Positions 9,690 through 18,155 of a stretch of DNA of 33,769 nucleotides are shown in pieces. The stretch is taken from NCBI RefSeq assembly GCF_024345475.1, contig NZ_JAGQBE010000025.1, forward strand, positions 1-33,769. The letters are read 5' to 3'. The translations under genes were made by a program, and so were the position numbers. Numbering within the stretch: position 1 is the stretch's first letter; every line of letters begins with the position of its first letter. The notes beneath the pieces are model-generated. The model searched no databases. It saw only the letters and a program-made list of their open reading frames with translations, and was not told where the DNA came from. Source of the stretch: Cyanobium sp. T1B-Tous. Its GTDB lineage: Bacteria > Cyanobacteriota > Cyanobacteriia > PCC-6307 > Cyanobiaceae.

Positions 9690-10720
9690 GCACGGCGGTG
9701 CCACCAGCCGCAACCGCCCGGCCAGCCCGGATCCTGATCACCGGCGCCTCCGGCTGCGTGGGCCAGCACATTGCAGCCCAGCTGTACCAGGAGACCGACG
9801 CCGAGCTGCTGCTGCTGCTGCGCGATCCGGCCAAGCTCACCGCGGTGCCGGCCGACGATCCCCGCATCACCCTGCTGGTGGCCGACCTGCGGGACCTGAC
9901 CGCCCATGCCGGCGCGATTGCTACCGCCACCCGGGTGATCCACACGGCCACCGCCTGGGGTGACCCCGAGCGGGCCATGGCGGTGAACGTGGTGGCGGTG
10001 AAACAGCTGCTGGCCTTCACCACCCCCGAGTGGCTGGAGCAGGTGATCGTGTTCTCCACCGCCTCGGTGCTCGACCGCCAGTTGCAGCTGCTGCCCGAAG
10101 CCCTCAGCGAGGGCACCGAATACATCCAAACCAAGGCGCTCTGCCTGCAACAGCTCGAGACCCACCCGCTAGCCGCCAGGATCGTGGCCGTGTTCCCCAC
10201 CCTGGTGTTCGGTGGCCGGGTGGATGGCCAAGGGCCCTTCCCCACCAGCTACCTCACCGCAGGGGTCGGCGAGGCCTGCCGCTGGCTGTGGCTGGCGAAA
10301 TGGCTGCGGGCGGATGCCAGCTTCCATTTCATCCATGCCGCTGACATCGCCCGGGTGTGCGTGCACCTGGCCACCCAGCCCCATCAGCCCAACCCGGAAC
10401 CCGGGCAGGGCGCGCTGCGCAGACTGGTGTTGGGGCAGCCGGTGATCAGCGTGAATGACACCGTGACCCAGCTCTGCCGCTGGCGCCGCAGCTGGCGACC
10501 GCCCCTGGGCCTCGACCTGCAGGGCTGGTTGATTGAAGCCCTGATCAAGCTGCTGCGGATCGAAGTGAATGCCTGGGATCGCTTCTCGATCCGCCAGCGC
10601 CACTTCGTGCACGAGCCGGTGAGCCCCCCGGAACGCTTCGGCCTGGTGAGCCACGCACCCAACCTGGCGGCGGTGTTCGAAACGGCGGGCCTGCCCCACC
10701 GAGGCCTGCCGAAACGATGA
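9686..10720 (+). CDS. NAD(P)-dependent epimerase/dehydratase family protein (extended SDR)
   Basis: A 344-residue Rossmann-fold protein. The nucleotide loop GASGCVG is at residues 20-26, the acidic VADLRD at about 65-70, an active-site FSTAS near 123-127 and the YxxxK pair as Tyr146 and Lys150 (EYIQTK). This fits the extended short-chain dehydrogenase class, but the sugar or lipid substrate cannot be named. The start is a TTG at 9686 overlapping the hemE stop; GGAG at 9674-9677 sits eight bases before it. A GTG at 9698 is the alternative, and there is no nearby ATG. Its own stop overlaps the plastocyanin ATG by four bases. The C-terminal 80 residues include a hydrophobic patch (LIEALIKLL) that might contact a membrane. 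Confidence 0.8.
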   Translation: MSTAVPPAATARPARILITGASGCVGQHIAAQLYQETDAELLLLLRDPAKLTAVPADDPRITLLVADLRDLTAHAGAIATATRVIHTATAWGDPERAMAVNVVAVKQLLAFTTPEWLEQVIVFSTASVLDRQLQLLPEALSEGTEYIQTKALCLQQLETHPLAARIVAVFPTLVFGGRVDGQGPFPTSYLTAGVGEACRWLWLAKWLRADASFHFIHAADIARVCVHLATQPHQPNPEPGQGALRRLVLGQPVISVNDTVTQLCRWRRSWRPPLGLDLQGWLIEALIKLLRIEVNAWDRFSIRQRHFVHEPVSPPERFGLVSHAPNLAAVFETAGLPHRGLPKR

Positions 10721-11103
10721 GCCCCACACGGCTGGTGGGGAGGCTCGCTGGCCTGCTGCTGGGGCTAGTGGTGCTGATGGGCGTGCTGCTTCCGGCCCAA
10801 GCCTCCGGCACCCCAGCCCTGATGCGGCTGGGCAGCGAGGAGGGATTTCTGGTGTTCCAGCCGGAGCGGCTGACAATCACCGCCGGAGAACGGGTCCGGT
10901 TTGAGGTGGGAGGCCTGGGGCCCCACAACCTGATCGTGGCGGGCCATCCGGAATGGAGTCACGAACCCCTGAGTTTTGGGGTGGGCGAGAGCTGGGAGCA
11001 GACCTTCGACAGCCCAGGCCGCTATGCGATCTGGTGCGAACCCCACCGGGCCGCGGGCATGACCGCCGAAATCGAGGTGCTTGAGGCCGGTCTGGAGCCC
11101 TGA
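10717..11103 (+). CDS. petE: Plastocyanin-like blue copper protein
   Basis: A 128-residue precursor with an N-terminal export signal ending AQAS (cleavage after about residue 29), giving a mature cupredoxin of about 99 residues. Copper ligands are all present: His70 in GPHN, Cys107, His110 and Met115 in WCEPHRAAGM. The phrases FQPERLTITAGERVRFEV and GVGESWEQTFDSPGRYAIWCEPH follow the plastocyanin pattern. It would shuttle electrons from cytochrome b6f to photosystem I in the thylakoid lumen. It is somewhat divergent: the usual aromatic before the Cys (Tyr or Phe) is Trp, and the usual NN before the first His region is GG. The start overlaps the upstream epimerase stop (ATGA). Cytochrome c6, the alternative carrier, lies 108 bases downstream. 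An alternative reading is a plastocyanin-family paralogue with another partner. Confidence 0.82.
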   Translation: MSPTRLVGRLAGLLLGLVVLMGVLLPAQASGTPALMRLGSEEGFLVFQPERLTITAGERVRFEVGGLGPHNLIVAGHPEWSHEPLSFGVGESWEQTFDSPGRYAIWCEPHRAAGMTAEIEVLEAGLEP

Positions 11104-11211
11104 GCAACGGGCATGTGTGGCAAATGTTGCGAACCTGGCTGGCAGGGGTCACACCAGCACCGATCACGCCTTAATTTTGGCGAGTTGCCCGTGCTTTGAA
11201 AGCGCCCTCCC

Positions 11212-11553
11212 ATGCGCCGACTCTTCTCCCTGATCGCTCTCTGCCTGGCGCTCGTGCTGGGTGCAGCTCCGAGTTTTGCTGCCGATGTGGCCCACGGTGG
11301 CCAGATCTTCTCCGCCAACTGCGCCGCCTGCCACATGGGTGGCGGCAACGTGGTGAACGCCGAGCGGACCCTCAAGCAGGATGCCCTCGAGGCCTACCTG
11401 GCCAACTACAGCAGCGGCCACGAAGCGGCCATTGCTTACCAGGTGACCAACGGCAAGAACGCCATGCCCGCCTTCGGCGGCAAGCTGAGCGAAGGTGACA
11501 TTGCCGACGTCGCCGCCTACGTCGAGGACATGTCCTCCAAGGGCTGGGCCTGA
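11212..11553 (+). CDS. petJ: Cytochrome c6 (cytochrome c553)
   Basis: A 113-residue precursor with a Sec signal ending SFA-A (cleavage near residues 23-24) and a mature c-type cytochrome of about 89 residues. Haem attachment is CAACH at residues 37-41, with Met85 in NAMPAFGG as the sixth ligand. [18 protein letters not shown] and the final [13 protein letters not shown] are characteristic of cyanobacterial cytochrome c6, the soluble haem carrier between cytochrome b6f and photosystem I or terminal oxidase. The gene is preceded by 108 non-coding bases, so it probably has its own promoter, and is followed by a strong terminator. In many cyanobacteria copper decides between this protein and plastocyanin; I could not identify a regulator site here. 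Confidence 0.95.
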   Translation: MRRLFSLIALCLALVLGAAPSFAADVAHGGQIFSANCAACHMGGGNVVNAERTLKQDALEAYLANYSSGHEAAIAYQVTNGKNAMPAFGGKLSEGDIADVAAYVEDMSSKGWA

Positions 11554-11597
11554 TCTGCAGCCACGGCTGATTCCCTCAGCCCACAACCAGCGTTTTC

Positions 11598-11623
11598 AAC
11601 CCCGGCCCAGGCCGGGGTTTTTT
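11598..11623 (+). terminator. Intrinsic terminator after cytochrome c6
   Basis: AACCCCGGCC at 11598-11607 pairs with GGCCGGGGTT at 11610-11619 and is followed by a T run to 11623. It lies 45 bases after the petJ stop. This is the clearest rho-independent terminator in the window. Confidence 0.92.
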
Positions 11624-11673
11624 CATGGCACCGCGATCCACCTGGGTCAAACCGTATCCAGAACGGGATCCCC

Positions 11674-11877
11674 CTAGTCCTGGGAGCGGCGCTCCGCCAG
11701 CACGGCCAGGTAGAGCTCCTCAGGCACGTCGCGGATGTCGTATTCACTGGGCAGCACCCCGTGCACATGACGGTGCACGGCCAGCCAGCAATTGCGTTCC
11801 GGATCCTTTCCAGTGGCATCGAACTCCCGGGATTCGGTGGCCAGGCGCTCAAGCAAGTGCTGATCGGGTGCATCCAT
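11674..11877 (-). CDS. Small hypothetical protein (67 aa)
   Basis: From the ATG at 11877 this is a 67-residue soluble protein with a balanced, charged composition (MDAPDQHLLERLATES... ending AVLAERRSQD), unlike the Arg/Pro/Ser-rich nonsense of shadow frames here. The frame remains open upstream and a sensible-looking segment VLTALLSAV precedes the ATG, so the true start may be at an upstream GTG or TTG. One Cys and two HxH-like histidines (VHRHVHG) are notable, but I recognise no family. It faces the petJ terminator and is divergent to the small exported protein at 11952. Confidence 0.5.
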   Translation of the reverse strand: MDAPDQHLLERLATESREFDATGKDPERNCWLAVHRHVHGVLPSEYDIRDVPEELYLAVLAERRSQD

Positions 11878-11951
11878 CACGGCTGACAACAGAGCGGTCA
11901 AAACCTCGGGCCGAGGGCCAGAGTGGGGCCAGTCTGACCCAGCCCTTCGGG

Positions 11952-12248
11952 ATGCCGGCCCGCCTTCCCCTGCCAACCCTCTCCATGGCAACCCTCTCAG
12001 CCATCGTTGTGGGCGTGGGGTCCTGGGCTGAGCCCAGTCAGGCCCAATACACGCCCAAGCCAAGCTGCCCGCTGGTGGTCCCCCCCAACCAGCAGATCGT
12101 GCAGCCCAAACGGATCCAGCCCGACCAGGTGAAGGCCAAGAACGCCATGGGCTGCCTTTCCCCGGCTGATGCCGTGTATGGGGCCGATGGCTGTCCTCTC
12201 AAGCTCTGCGGCCCCGATGCGGGGGTGATTCAGCTCCCAGAGCCGTAG
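11952..12248 (+). CDS. Small exported protein with Cys-rich tail, unknown function
   Basis: A 98-residue protein. The first about 31 residues form a signal peptide (LPTLSMATLSAIVVGVGSWA then SQA-Q). The mature part is Pro/Gln-rich at first (PLVVPPNQQIVQPKRIQP) and then carries four cysteines (SCPL, GCLS, GCPL, LCGP), suggesting disulfides in the periplasm. A start at the internal ATG 11985 is possible but would shorten the signal peptide. Its last 19 bases overlap the 3' end of the convergent glycine-rich gene. No family is recognised. Confidence 0.6.
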   Translation: MPARLPLPTLSMATLSAIVVGVGSWAEPSQAQYTPKPSCPLVVPPNQQIVQPKRIQPDQVKAKNAMGCLSPADAVYGADGCPLKLCGPDAGVIQLPEP

Positions 12249-13003
12249 GCCACCTGGCAAACGGCATTGAGCAGCTGGGCCTGGTCGGCATCCGTGGGAA
12301 TCTGGCCGTTCATCAGCCCCTGCTGGCAATTGGCCGCCCCCAGCAACTGGGTGCCGTTCACGGTGTAAAAGAAGCTGGCTCCGTAGCTGCCCACCGCTTC
12401 CACCGAGCCGTAGTTGAGCTGGTAGCTGGTGTAGGGCACCTGAATCAGCGGCGACTGCTGGTTCGCCGCCGCATTCACCAGGCTGCCGATCGCTGCCCCC
12501 GTCGCCAGGCCGGCGACCCCCCAGGCGGCCGCGTTGGCGCCCCACCAGCCCCAGCCGCCATACCCCCCATACCAACCGGCAGTCCAGGGACGGTTGCCCC
12601 AGTAACCGCCATTGCGCCAATTGTCATTCCAGCCGTTGTAACTGCGGTTATAGAAATTGTTGTTCACGTTCACCTGGCGGTTGAACGTGTCGTTATCGAA
12701 GCTGTTATTCACCCGGTTGCCATCCAGGTTGGTATTGCCCCAGTTGCTGCGGGTGTCTGGGCCGTACATCACGTGATTGCCCTGGTAGCCCCCTCGCCAA
12801 TCCCCGCCGCCAGCCTGCCCGCCGACACCGCGGTCGCCGCCACCAGACCAGTGGTAGCTGCCCGCTCCGCCACCACCAAAGCTCCGGCCGCCACCACCCC
12901 CAAATCCACCGCCCCCGCCCCCGCGGGCCAGCGCCATACAGGGCGACAGCACCTCCACGAGCAGGACGCTGAACAGACAGGCGGAAAGGAACTGGCGCCG
13001 CAT
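12230..13003 (-). CDS. Exported glycine/asparagine-rich protein
   Basis: A 257-residue protein with a signal peptide (residues 1-27, ending MALARG), a Gly-rich segment with GGGGG runs (about 28-75), an Asn-rich middle (about 85-135, with NVNNNFYNRSYNGWND-like sequence), a Gly/Trp/Tyr patch (GWYGGYGGWGWWG) and a hydrophobic AAWGVAGLATGAAIGSL segment near 160-180. The last 75 residues are an ordered-looking domain ending CQVAYGSGS with two cysteines. The layout recalls the exported DUF-type proteins with glycine-rich linkers found across bacteria, possibly in the cell envelope. Function is not known. The 3' end overlaps the small Cys-rich gene at 11952-12248 by 19 bases. A G/C hairpin (13035-13054) lies just upstream of the start. 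Confidence 0.8.
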   Translation of the reverse strand: MRRQFLSACLFSVLLVEVLSPCMALARGGGGGGFGGGGGRSFGGGGAGSYHWSGGGDRGVGGQAGGGDWRGGYQGNHVMYGPDTRSNWGNTNLDGNRVNNSFDNDTFNRQVNVNNNFYNRSYNGWNDNWRNGGYWGNRPWTAGWYGGYGGWGWWGANAAAWGVAGLATGAAIGSLVNAAANQQSPLIQVPYTSYQLNYGSVEAVGSYGASFFYTVNGTQLLGAANCQQGLMNGQIPTDADQAQLLNAVCQVAYGSGS

Positions 13004-13034
13004 GGGGGGATCAGAGAGCTACAGCACAGTTAGC

Positions 13035-13054
13035 GGCCCCGCCGCGGTGGGGCC
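13035..13054. promoter_or_regulatory. Near-perfect inverted repeat between the Gly-rich gene and clpB
   Basis: GGCCCCGC (13035-13042), CGCG, GTGGGGCC (13047-13054) form an 8-bp stem with one G-T wobble. It sits 32 bases before the minus-strand start at 13003 and 144 bases before clpB. It has no T run on either side, so it is more likely an operator or 5'-leader structure than a terminator. Role uncertain. Confidence 0.35.
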
Positions 13055-13197
13055 ACGGATTGCTGCCATCGTTCACAGCCCCACGGCCAGATCTGGGCCG
13101 ATGGCCGGTTCTCACCCCCGACTGATTCGGCCTCCCGGGGTGCCAGGCAGGAACGATGCCCATAGCGTTGAACCACGGCTCCACCCCAGAGGTTCCC

Positions 13198-15828
13198 ATG
13201 CATCCCACTGCCGAACTCTTCACCGAAAAAGCCTGGGCCTCCGTGGTGGCCGCCCAGCAACTGGCCCAGCAGCGCCGCCAGCAGCAGATGGAAAGCGAGC
13301 ACCTGCTCGCGGCCCTGCTGGCACAACAGGGTTTGGCGGGGCGGATTCTGGACAAGGCCGGGGTGGACGTGGGCACCCTCAACCAGAAGGTGGAGGCCTG
13401 GATCGCCGCCCAGCCGAGCCTGAGTGCGCCGCCCGACAACGTCTATCTGGGCAAGGGCCTCAACACCGTGCTCGACCAGGCCGATGCCCTGAAGAGCACC
13501 TATGGCGACAGCTACATCGCCATCGAGCACCTGCTGTTGGCCCTGGCCATTGATGACCGCTGCGGCAAGCAGTTGCTCTCCCAGGCCGGTGCCAGCACCG
13601 ACAAACTGAAAGATGCGGTGCAGGCCATCCGCGGCAGCCAGACCGTGACCGACCAAAACCCCGAAGGCACCTACGAATCCCTCGAGAAGTACGGCCGCGA
13701 CCTCACCAAGGCCGCCCGTGACGGCAAGCTCGATCCGGTGATCGGCCGGGATGAGGAGATCCGCCGCACGATCCAGATCCTCAGCCGCCGCACCAAGAAC
13801 AACCCGGTGCTGATCGGCGAGCCCGGCGTCGGCAAAACAGCGATCGTGGAAGGGCTGGCCCAGCGCATCGTCAATGGCGATGTGCCCCAGGCCTTGCAGA
13901 ACCGTCAGCTCGTGTCGCTCGACATGGGCGCCCTGATCGCCGGTGCCAAATACCGCGGTGAATTCGAAGAGCGGCTCAAGGCCGTGCTCAAGGAGGTAAC
14001 GGCCTCCGAGGGCCAGATCGTGCTGTTCATCGACGAGATTCACACGGTGGTGGGGGCCGGCGCCAGTGGCGGCGCCATGGATGCCAGCAACCTGCTCAAA
14101 CCGATGCTGGCCCGCGGCGAACTGCGCTGCATTGGCGCCACCACCCTCGATGAGCACCGCCAGCACATCGAAAAAGATCCAGCCCTGGAGCGCCGCTTCC
14201 AGCAGGTGTTCGTGGATCAGCCCACCGTGGAAGACACGATCTCGATCCTGCGGGGCCTGAAGGAGCGCTATGAGGTGCACCACGGCGTGCGCATCGCCGA
14301 CAACGCCCTGGTGGCTGCGGCCGTGCTCAGCAGCCGCTACATCGCCGATCGCTTCCTGCCGGACAAGGCCATCGATCTGATGGATGAATCGGCCGCGCGG
14401 CTGAAGATGGAAATCACCTCCAAGCCGGAGCAGATCGATGAACTCGATCGCCGCATCCTGCAGCTGGAGATGGAGAAGCTCTCCCTGGGCCGCGAATCCG
14501 ATCCGGCCAGCCGGGATCGGCTCGAGCGCCTCGAGAAGGAACTGGCTGACCTGAGCGAGCAGCAGAGCGCCCTCAATGCCCAGTGGCAGCAGGAAAAGGG
14601 CTCGATCGATGAGCTCAGCGCCCTCAAGGAAGAGATCGAGCAGGTGCAGCTGCAGGTGGAGCAGGCCAAGCGCAACTACGACCTCAACAAGGCCGCTGAA
14701 CTGGAGTACGGCACCCTCGCCGGCCTGCACAAGAAGCTGGCGGCCAAGGAGGAGGAGCTCAACGCCAGCGGCAGCGACAAAACCCTGCTGCGCGAGGAGG
14801 TCACCGAGGACGACATCGCCGAGGTGATCGCCAAGTGGACCGGGATCCCAGTGGCCAAGCTGGTGCAGAGCGAGATGGAGAAGCTGCTCCACCTCGAGGA
14901 AGAACTGCACACCCGGGTGATCGGTCAGGCCCAGGCGGTCACGGCGGTGGCCGATGCCATCCAGCGCTCCCGCGCCGGCCTCAGCGATCCGAACCGGCCG
15001 ATTGCCAGCTTCCTCTTCCTGGGTCCCACGGGGGTGGGCAAGACCGAGCTCTCCAAGGCCCTGGCCTCGCAGCTGTTCGACTCCGAGGAGTCGATGGTGC
15101 GCATCGACATGAGCGAGTACATGGAGAAGCACGCCGTGAGCCGGCTGATCGGGGCCCCTCCGGGCTACGTGGGCTACGAGGAGGGCGGCCAACTCACCGA
15201 AGCGGTGCGGCGCCGGCCCTACGCCGTGATCCTGTTTGACGAGGTGGAGAAGGCCCACCCCGATGTGTTCAACGTGATGCTGCAGATCCTCGATGACGGC
15301 CGCGTCACCGATGGCCAGGGCCGCACGGTGGACTTCACCAACACGGTGCTGATCCTCACCAGCAACATCGGCAGCGCCTCGATCCTGGATCTGGCTGGCG
15401 ATCCAGCCCGCCACGGCGAGATGGAGGCCCGGGTGAACGAAGCCCTGCGGGGCCACTTCCGCCCCGAGTTCCTCAACCGCCTGGATGAATCGATCATCTT
15501 CCACAGCCTCAAGCAGGAGGAACTGCGTGAGATCGTGGAACTGCAGGTGCAGCGACTGGCCCGGCGTCTGGACGACAAGAAGCTGGCACTCCAGCTCAAT
15601 GCCGATGCCCTCGACTGGCTGGCGGGAGTGGGCTACGACCCGGTGTACGGGGCCAGGCCGCTCAAGCGGGCCATCCAGCGGGAACTGGAAACGCCGATCG
15701 CCAAGGGGATCCTCGGCGGGCAGTTCACCGGCGGCCACACGATCACCGTGGATGTGGAGACCGCGGGCGACAGCCAGCGGCTGCGCTTCCAGCAAAGCGA
15801 TCCCGCCAAGCTGCCGGTGCTCGTGTAG
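13198..15828 (+). CDS. clpB: ATP-dependent disaggregase ClpB (Hsp100)
   Basis: From the ATG at 13198 (AGAGG at 13188-13192 is a good ribosome site; an upstream GTG/ATG at 13156 lacks one) the product is 876 residues, normal for ClpB. Order: two N-domain repeats (about 1-150), AAA1 with Walker A GEPGVGKT (207-214) and Walker B LFIDEIH (Asp279, Glu280), the long coiled-coil middle domain (about 410-530, rich in E, K, Q, L) that separates ClpB from ClpA/C, and AAA2 with GPTGVGKT (609-616) and LFDEVEK (Asp681, Glu682). No ClpP-binding loop is evident. It resolubilises protein aggregates with DnaK. No CIRCE element is seen in the 195-base upstream gap. Cyanobacteria often carry two clpB copies; this could be either. 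Confidence 0.96.
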   Translation: MHPTAELFTEKAWASVVAAQQLAQQRRQQQMESEHLLAALLAQQGLAGRILDKAGVDVGTLNQKVEAWIAAQPSLSAPPDNVYLGKGLNTVLDQADALKSTYGDSYIAIEHLLLALAIDDRCGKQLLSQAGASTDKLKDAVQAIRGSQTVTDQNPEGTYESLEKYGRDLTKAARDGKLDPVIGRDEEIRRTIQILSRRTKNNPVLIGEPGVGKTAIVEGLAQRIVNGDVPQALQNRQLVSLDMGALIAGAKYRGEFEERLKAVLKEVTASEGQIVLFIDEIHTVVGAGASGGAMDASNLLKPMLARGELRCIGATTLDEHRQHIEKDPALERRFQQVFVDQPTVEDTISILRGLKERYEVHHGVRIADNALVAAAVLSSRYIADRFLPDKAIDLMDESAARLKMEITSKPEQIDELDRRILQLEMEKLSLGRESDPASRDRLERLEKELADLSEQQSALNAQWQQEKGSIDELSALKEEIEQVQLQVEQAKRNYDLNKAAELEYGTLAGLHKKLAAKEEELNASGSDKTLLREEVTEDDIAEVIAKWTGIPVAKLVQSEMEKLLHLEEELHTRVIGQAQAVTAVADAIQRSRAGLSDPNRPIASFLFLGPTGVGKTELSKALASQLFDSEESMVRIDMSEYMEKHAVSRLIGAPPGYVGYEEGGQLTEAVRRRPYAVILFDEVEKAHPDVFNVMLQILDDGRVTDGQGRTVDFTNTVLILTSNIGSASILDLAGDPARHGEMEARVNEALRGHFRPEFLNRLDESIIFHSLKQEELREIVELQVQRLARRLDDKKLALQLNADALDWLAGVGYDPVYGARPLKRAIQRELETPIAKGILGGQFTGGHTITVDVETAGDSQRLRFQQSDPAKLPVLV

Positions 15829-15855
15829 CGAACGCTGAGAGCAGGGCGACTCCGT

Positions 15856-16359
15856 TCAGGAGTGCGCAGGGCCGTCCAGCACGCCCTGCTTGAGGAGATC
15901 ACGGGCCCGCATCACCAGGTCGGCCACCTGGGCCGAGGGGGCGGCAGCCCGCTCCCCAGCAGCCACAGCCCGGTAGTGGTCTGCCACCGACCAGGCCGCC
16001 GTCTGGGGATCCTGGGCAAAGCGGGGAATCAGGTGCAGGTGCAGATGGGGAGCCCCTTCCCCGAAGGCGATGGCATACACCCGATCGCAGCCCGTGAGCT
16101 CGCGCACTAGGGCACTGGCCCACTGCACGGCAGGCCCCCAGGCCTGGGCTTCCAGGGGTGTGAAGTCTGCGGGACCACCGAGGTGGCGGCAACTGTCGAG
16201 CATCAACCACCCGAGCAGGGGCGCTGGCTCTGGATGGTGGCGGAGCAACCACCGCCCCCCGCGGCCGATCTCATACAACCCACGGCTTGACGCGTCGTGG
16301 TGGATGGCACAGATGGCACAGGCCGGAAGGGCTCCAGACGGGGAACGGCTCAGGATCAA
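15856..16359 (-). CDS. HIT family protein
   Basis: A 167-residue protein with the histidine triad HLHLHLIPR preceded by GEGAPH (about residues 100-112), the nucleotide-phosphate binding and hydrolysis motif of HIT hydrolases/transferases such as Hint. A CxxC-like ACAICAIHHD near residues 13-22 resembles the zinc ligand part of some HIT proteins. Substrates of the family are nucleoside phosphoramidates or dinucleotides; which one applies here is not clear. The only available start is TTG at 16359, because there is a stop in frame upstream and no ATG or GTG before the conserved part. It converges with clpB, 27 bases apart. Confidence 0.85.
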   Translation of the reverse strand: MILSRSPSGALPACAICAIHHDASSRGLYEIGRGGRWLLRHHPEPAPLLGWLMLDSCRHLGGPADFTPLEAQAWGPAVQWASALVRELTGCDRVYAIAFGEGAPHLHLHLIPRFAQDPQTAAWSVADHYRAVAAGERAAAPSAQVADLVMRARDLLKQGVLDGPAHS

Positions 16360-16394
16360 GCGGCCATGGGTCCAGGCCCCTCACGCTAAGCCGA

Positions 16395-16610
16395 TTAACG
16401 GAGGACGCTGGAGGCGTCGATGGCCTTGTAGAGGGAGCGCGCCAACCGGGCCAGTTGGTCACGCTGGCTCGGGTCTTGAGACTCGACAATCAACGTGTCC
16501 AAAACCTTGTAGGCGTCTTGGAGGTACCCCTGCAGGCGATCAATCACCGGATCCTCAGTGGCACATGGGATGGTGATCGAGGCCTCAAAGCACTCGGGAC
16601 CATCGTTCAT
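16395..16610 (-). CDS. Small hypothetical protein (71 aa)
   Basis: Starts at ATG 16610, chosen because GAGGG lies seven bases upstream; the frame is open for 31 more codons to an ATG at 16703, without a ribosome site. The product is helical (PVIDRLQGYLQDAYKVLDTLIVES and RDQLARLARSLYKAIDASS), soluble and without recognisable motifs. It lies upstream of the HIT gene on the same strand, 35 bases apart, and might share its transcript. Function unknown. Confidence 0.55.
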   Translation of the reverse strand: MNDGPECFEASITIPCATEDPVIDRLQGYLQDAYKVLDTLIVESQDPSQRDQLARLARSLYKAIDASSVLR

Positions 16611-16899
16611 CGAAGCCCTCACCACAGGAGACGATTGCGCGAGATCAACTACCGGTGCATCCAAGAAAGATGAGCAGCCATGGGTAAACCGCAGGCCTGA
16701 CATCGGGTACGAGCTCGTTATTTCTTAATCATATCACCCATGCCTGGCAATTCGGGGAGACTGTCAAGTCAGTCGGGCCAAGATGCAGAAAACGCATAGC
16801 CTTCTTGCCCCTCACTTGCCTATCCAGTGCCAACGCAGTCATGCGCCTAGTACCACCTCAAGAACGGAAATCTGTATCGGTCAGCACAAAGCGGGCGGG
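16611..16899. other. Intergenic stretch, no gene recognised
   Basis: About 290 bases between the small helical protein and yjbQ, less GC-rich than the flanks (for example TTATTTCTTAATCATATC near 16719). It should contain the promoter of the minus-strand small protein, but I cannot place the elements. No tRNA or stable hairpin with a T run was seen. Confidence 0.5.
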
Positions 16900-17352
16900 T
16901 CAGCTGCCCAGCAGATGCAGGGATAGCTGCCGGCGGCTCCCCCTCCTGCGGTGCTCCCACAGGTAAACCGCTTGCCAGGTGCCAAGCAGCAGGCGGCCGT
17001 TCTGAAACGAGAGGCTGAGCTGGCTTGTGGTGAGCGCCGTGCGGATATGGGCCGGCATATCGTCTGAGCCCTCATCAGCATGGACATAGGGACGCAACTC
17101 GCCCCGGCCGCTCACCGGTCGGATGCCCTCCTCCGGCACCAGCGCCCGCAGATGGGCTGCCAGATCAGCCAACACCCGGGGATCGGCGTTCTCATTGATG
17201 GTGAGACTGCAGGAGGTGTGCAGGCACACCAGGTTGAGCAGGCCGAGCTGGAGCCCACTCGCCGCCACGGCGGCATGCAACGGAGCCGTGAGGTCGGTGA
17301 ATCCCTCTCCCGATGTCGCCACCTGGAGGGTCTGCAGGGTCTGACGAAGCAT
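16900..17352 (-). CDS. YjbQ/UPF0047 family protein (secondary thiamine-phosphate synthase type)
   Basis: A 150-residue single-domain protein. The family motifs are all visible: LHTSCSLTINENADPRV (about residues 45-60), PYVHADEGSDDMPAHIR (88-104) and LLLGTWQAVYLWEHR near the end. These residues form the trimeric YjbQ fold; E. coli YjbQ has weak thiamine-phosphate synthase activity, and the true role remains debated. It is probably cytoplasmic. It is divergent to the small Cys-rich exported gene at 17446. Confidence 0.93.
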   Translation of the reverse strand: MLRQTLQTLQVATSGEGFTDLTAPLHAAVAASGLQLGLLNLVCLHTSCSLTINENADPRVLADLAAHLRALVPEEGIRPVSGRGELRPYVHADEGSDDMPAHIRTALTTSQLSLSFQNGRLLLGTWQAVYLWEHRRRGSRRQLSLHLLGS

Positions 17353-17445
17353 GGGCAGCCCCAGCGCCAGCCGGGGACGAGCAGCACAAGATGGTGCCTA
17401 GCATGGGGGGCATCCAGCACCCGTCCTTCGTTGCCGGCCCAGCGC

Positions 17446-17721
17446 ATGCAGACCCCCAGGATGCCGACGTTCCGCCAGTGGAGCCTGCGCTCCGCCGCCC
17501 TGGCCGCCGTGGCCGCGAGCATGGCCCTCCAAACCCTGCCCGCCCAGGCCCAACGCCAGGTGCCCAAGATCGGCAGCATCTGCCCCATGGGCTATGTGGA
17601 CATGCTCAACGGCAAGTGCAGCACCCTGGGGCTGATGACCTACACGGTGCAACCCACCAACGGCGAAGCCTGCCCGGAGGGCTGGATGAACGTGGGCGGT
17701 GGCTACTGCCGCAAAAAATGA
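17446..17721 (+). CDS. Small exported Cys-rich protein
   Basis: A 91-residue product from ATG 17446 (ATG 17461 gives 86). The signal peptide runs to LPAQAQ. The mature part of about 55 residues has four cysteines in a repeated pattern, ICPMGYVDMLNGKCS and ACPEGWMNVGGGYCRKK, which look like two copies of a C-P-x-G-[YW]-x10-C unit. This suggests two disulfide-stabilised loops in the periplasm or lumen. The stop overlaps the ATG of the DCC oxidoreductase gene (ATGA), which may act on its cysteines. I recognise no named family. Confidence 0.65.
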   Translation: MQTPRMPTFRQWSLRSAALAAVAASMALQTLPAQAQRQVPKIGSICPMGYVDMLNGKCSTLGLMTYTVQPTNGEACPEGWMNVGGGYCRKK

Positions 17722-18155
17722 GCGTCCCTGCACTCACCCTCCTCTATGACGGTGGCTGCCCCCTGTGCGTGCGGGAGGTGTCGATGCTGAGGCGGCGCGA
17801 CCAGGCACGCCACGGCGACCAGCCCAAACTCGCCTTCGTCGACATCGACCGCGCCGACTACGACCCAAGCGCCTTCTGCGGCGTCAGCTACCGGCAGGCC
17901 ATGGGCCGGATCCATGCCATCACGGCAGAGGGTGAGGTGCTGCGCGATGTGGCCGTGTTCCAGCGCGCCTATGCCCTGATCGGCCTGGGCTGGCTCTATG
18001 CCCCCACCCGCTGGCCCCTGGTGCGCCCGGTGGTCGATGCGGCCTACGGCCTTTGGGCTACAGGGCGGTTGAAGATCACCGGCCGGCCCGATCTCGACAC
18101 CCTGTGCCAAAGCCGCAGCGGCTGCAGCACAGGGATCGGAAGCCCCCCTCGCTGA
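17718..18155 (+). CDS. DCC-family thiol-disulfide oxidoreductase (DUF393)
   Basis: A 145-residue thioredoxin-like protein. The family motif DGGCPLC lies at residues 11-17, giving a CxxC pair, and the downstream segments FVDIDRADYD, VSYRQAMGRIHAITAEGEVL and DVAVFQRAYALIGLGWL are typical of DUF393. No signal peptide is present, so it probably acts in the cytoplasm; the C-terminal part is moderately hydrophobic. The family is presumed to reduce or isomerise disulfides, but substrates are unknown. It overlaps the upstream Cys-rich gene by four bases and the FAD-enzyme gene by one base. Confidence 0.9.
   Translation: MSVPALTLLYDGGCPLCVREVSMLRRRDQARHGDQPKLAFVDIDRADYDPSAFCGVSYRQAMGRIHAITAEGEVLRDVAVFQRAYALIGLGWLYAPTRWPLVRPVVDAAYGLWATGRLKITGRPDLDTLCQSRSGCSTGIGSPPR

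Noticed and set aside
13004..13197. CIRCE heat-shock operator upstream of clpB
   Set aside because: The TTAGCACTC-N9-GAGTGCTAA pattern is absent.
13030..15795. 921-codon minus-strand open frame opposite clpB
   Set aside because: It is the antisense shadow of an unmistakable clpB. It has no motif of its own.
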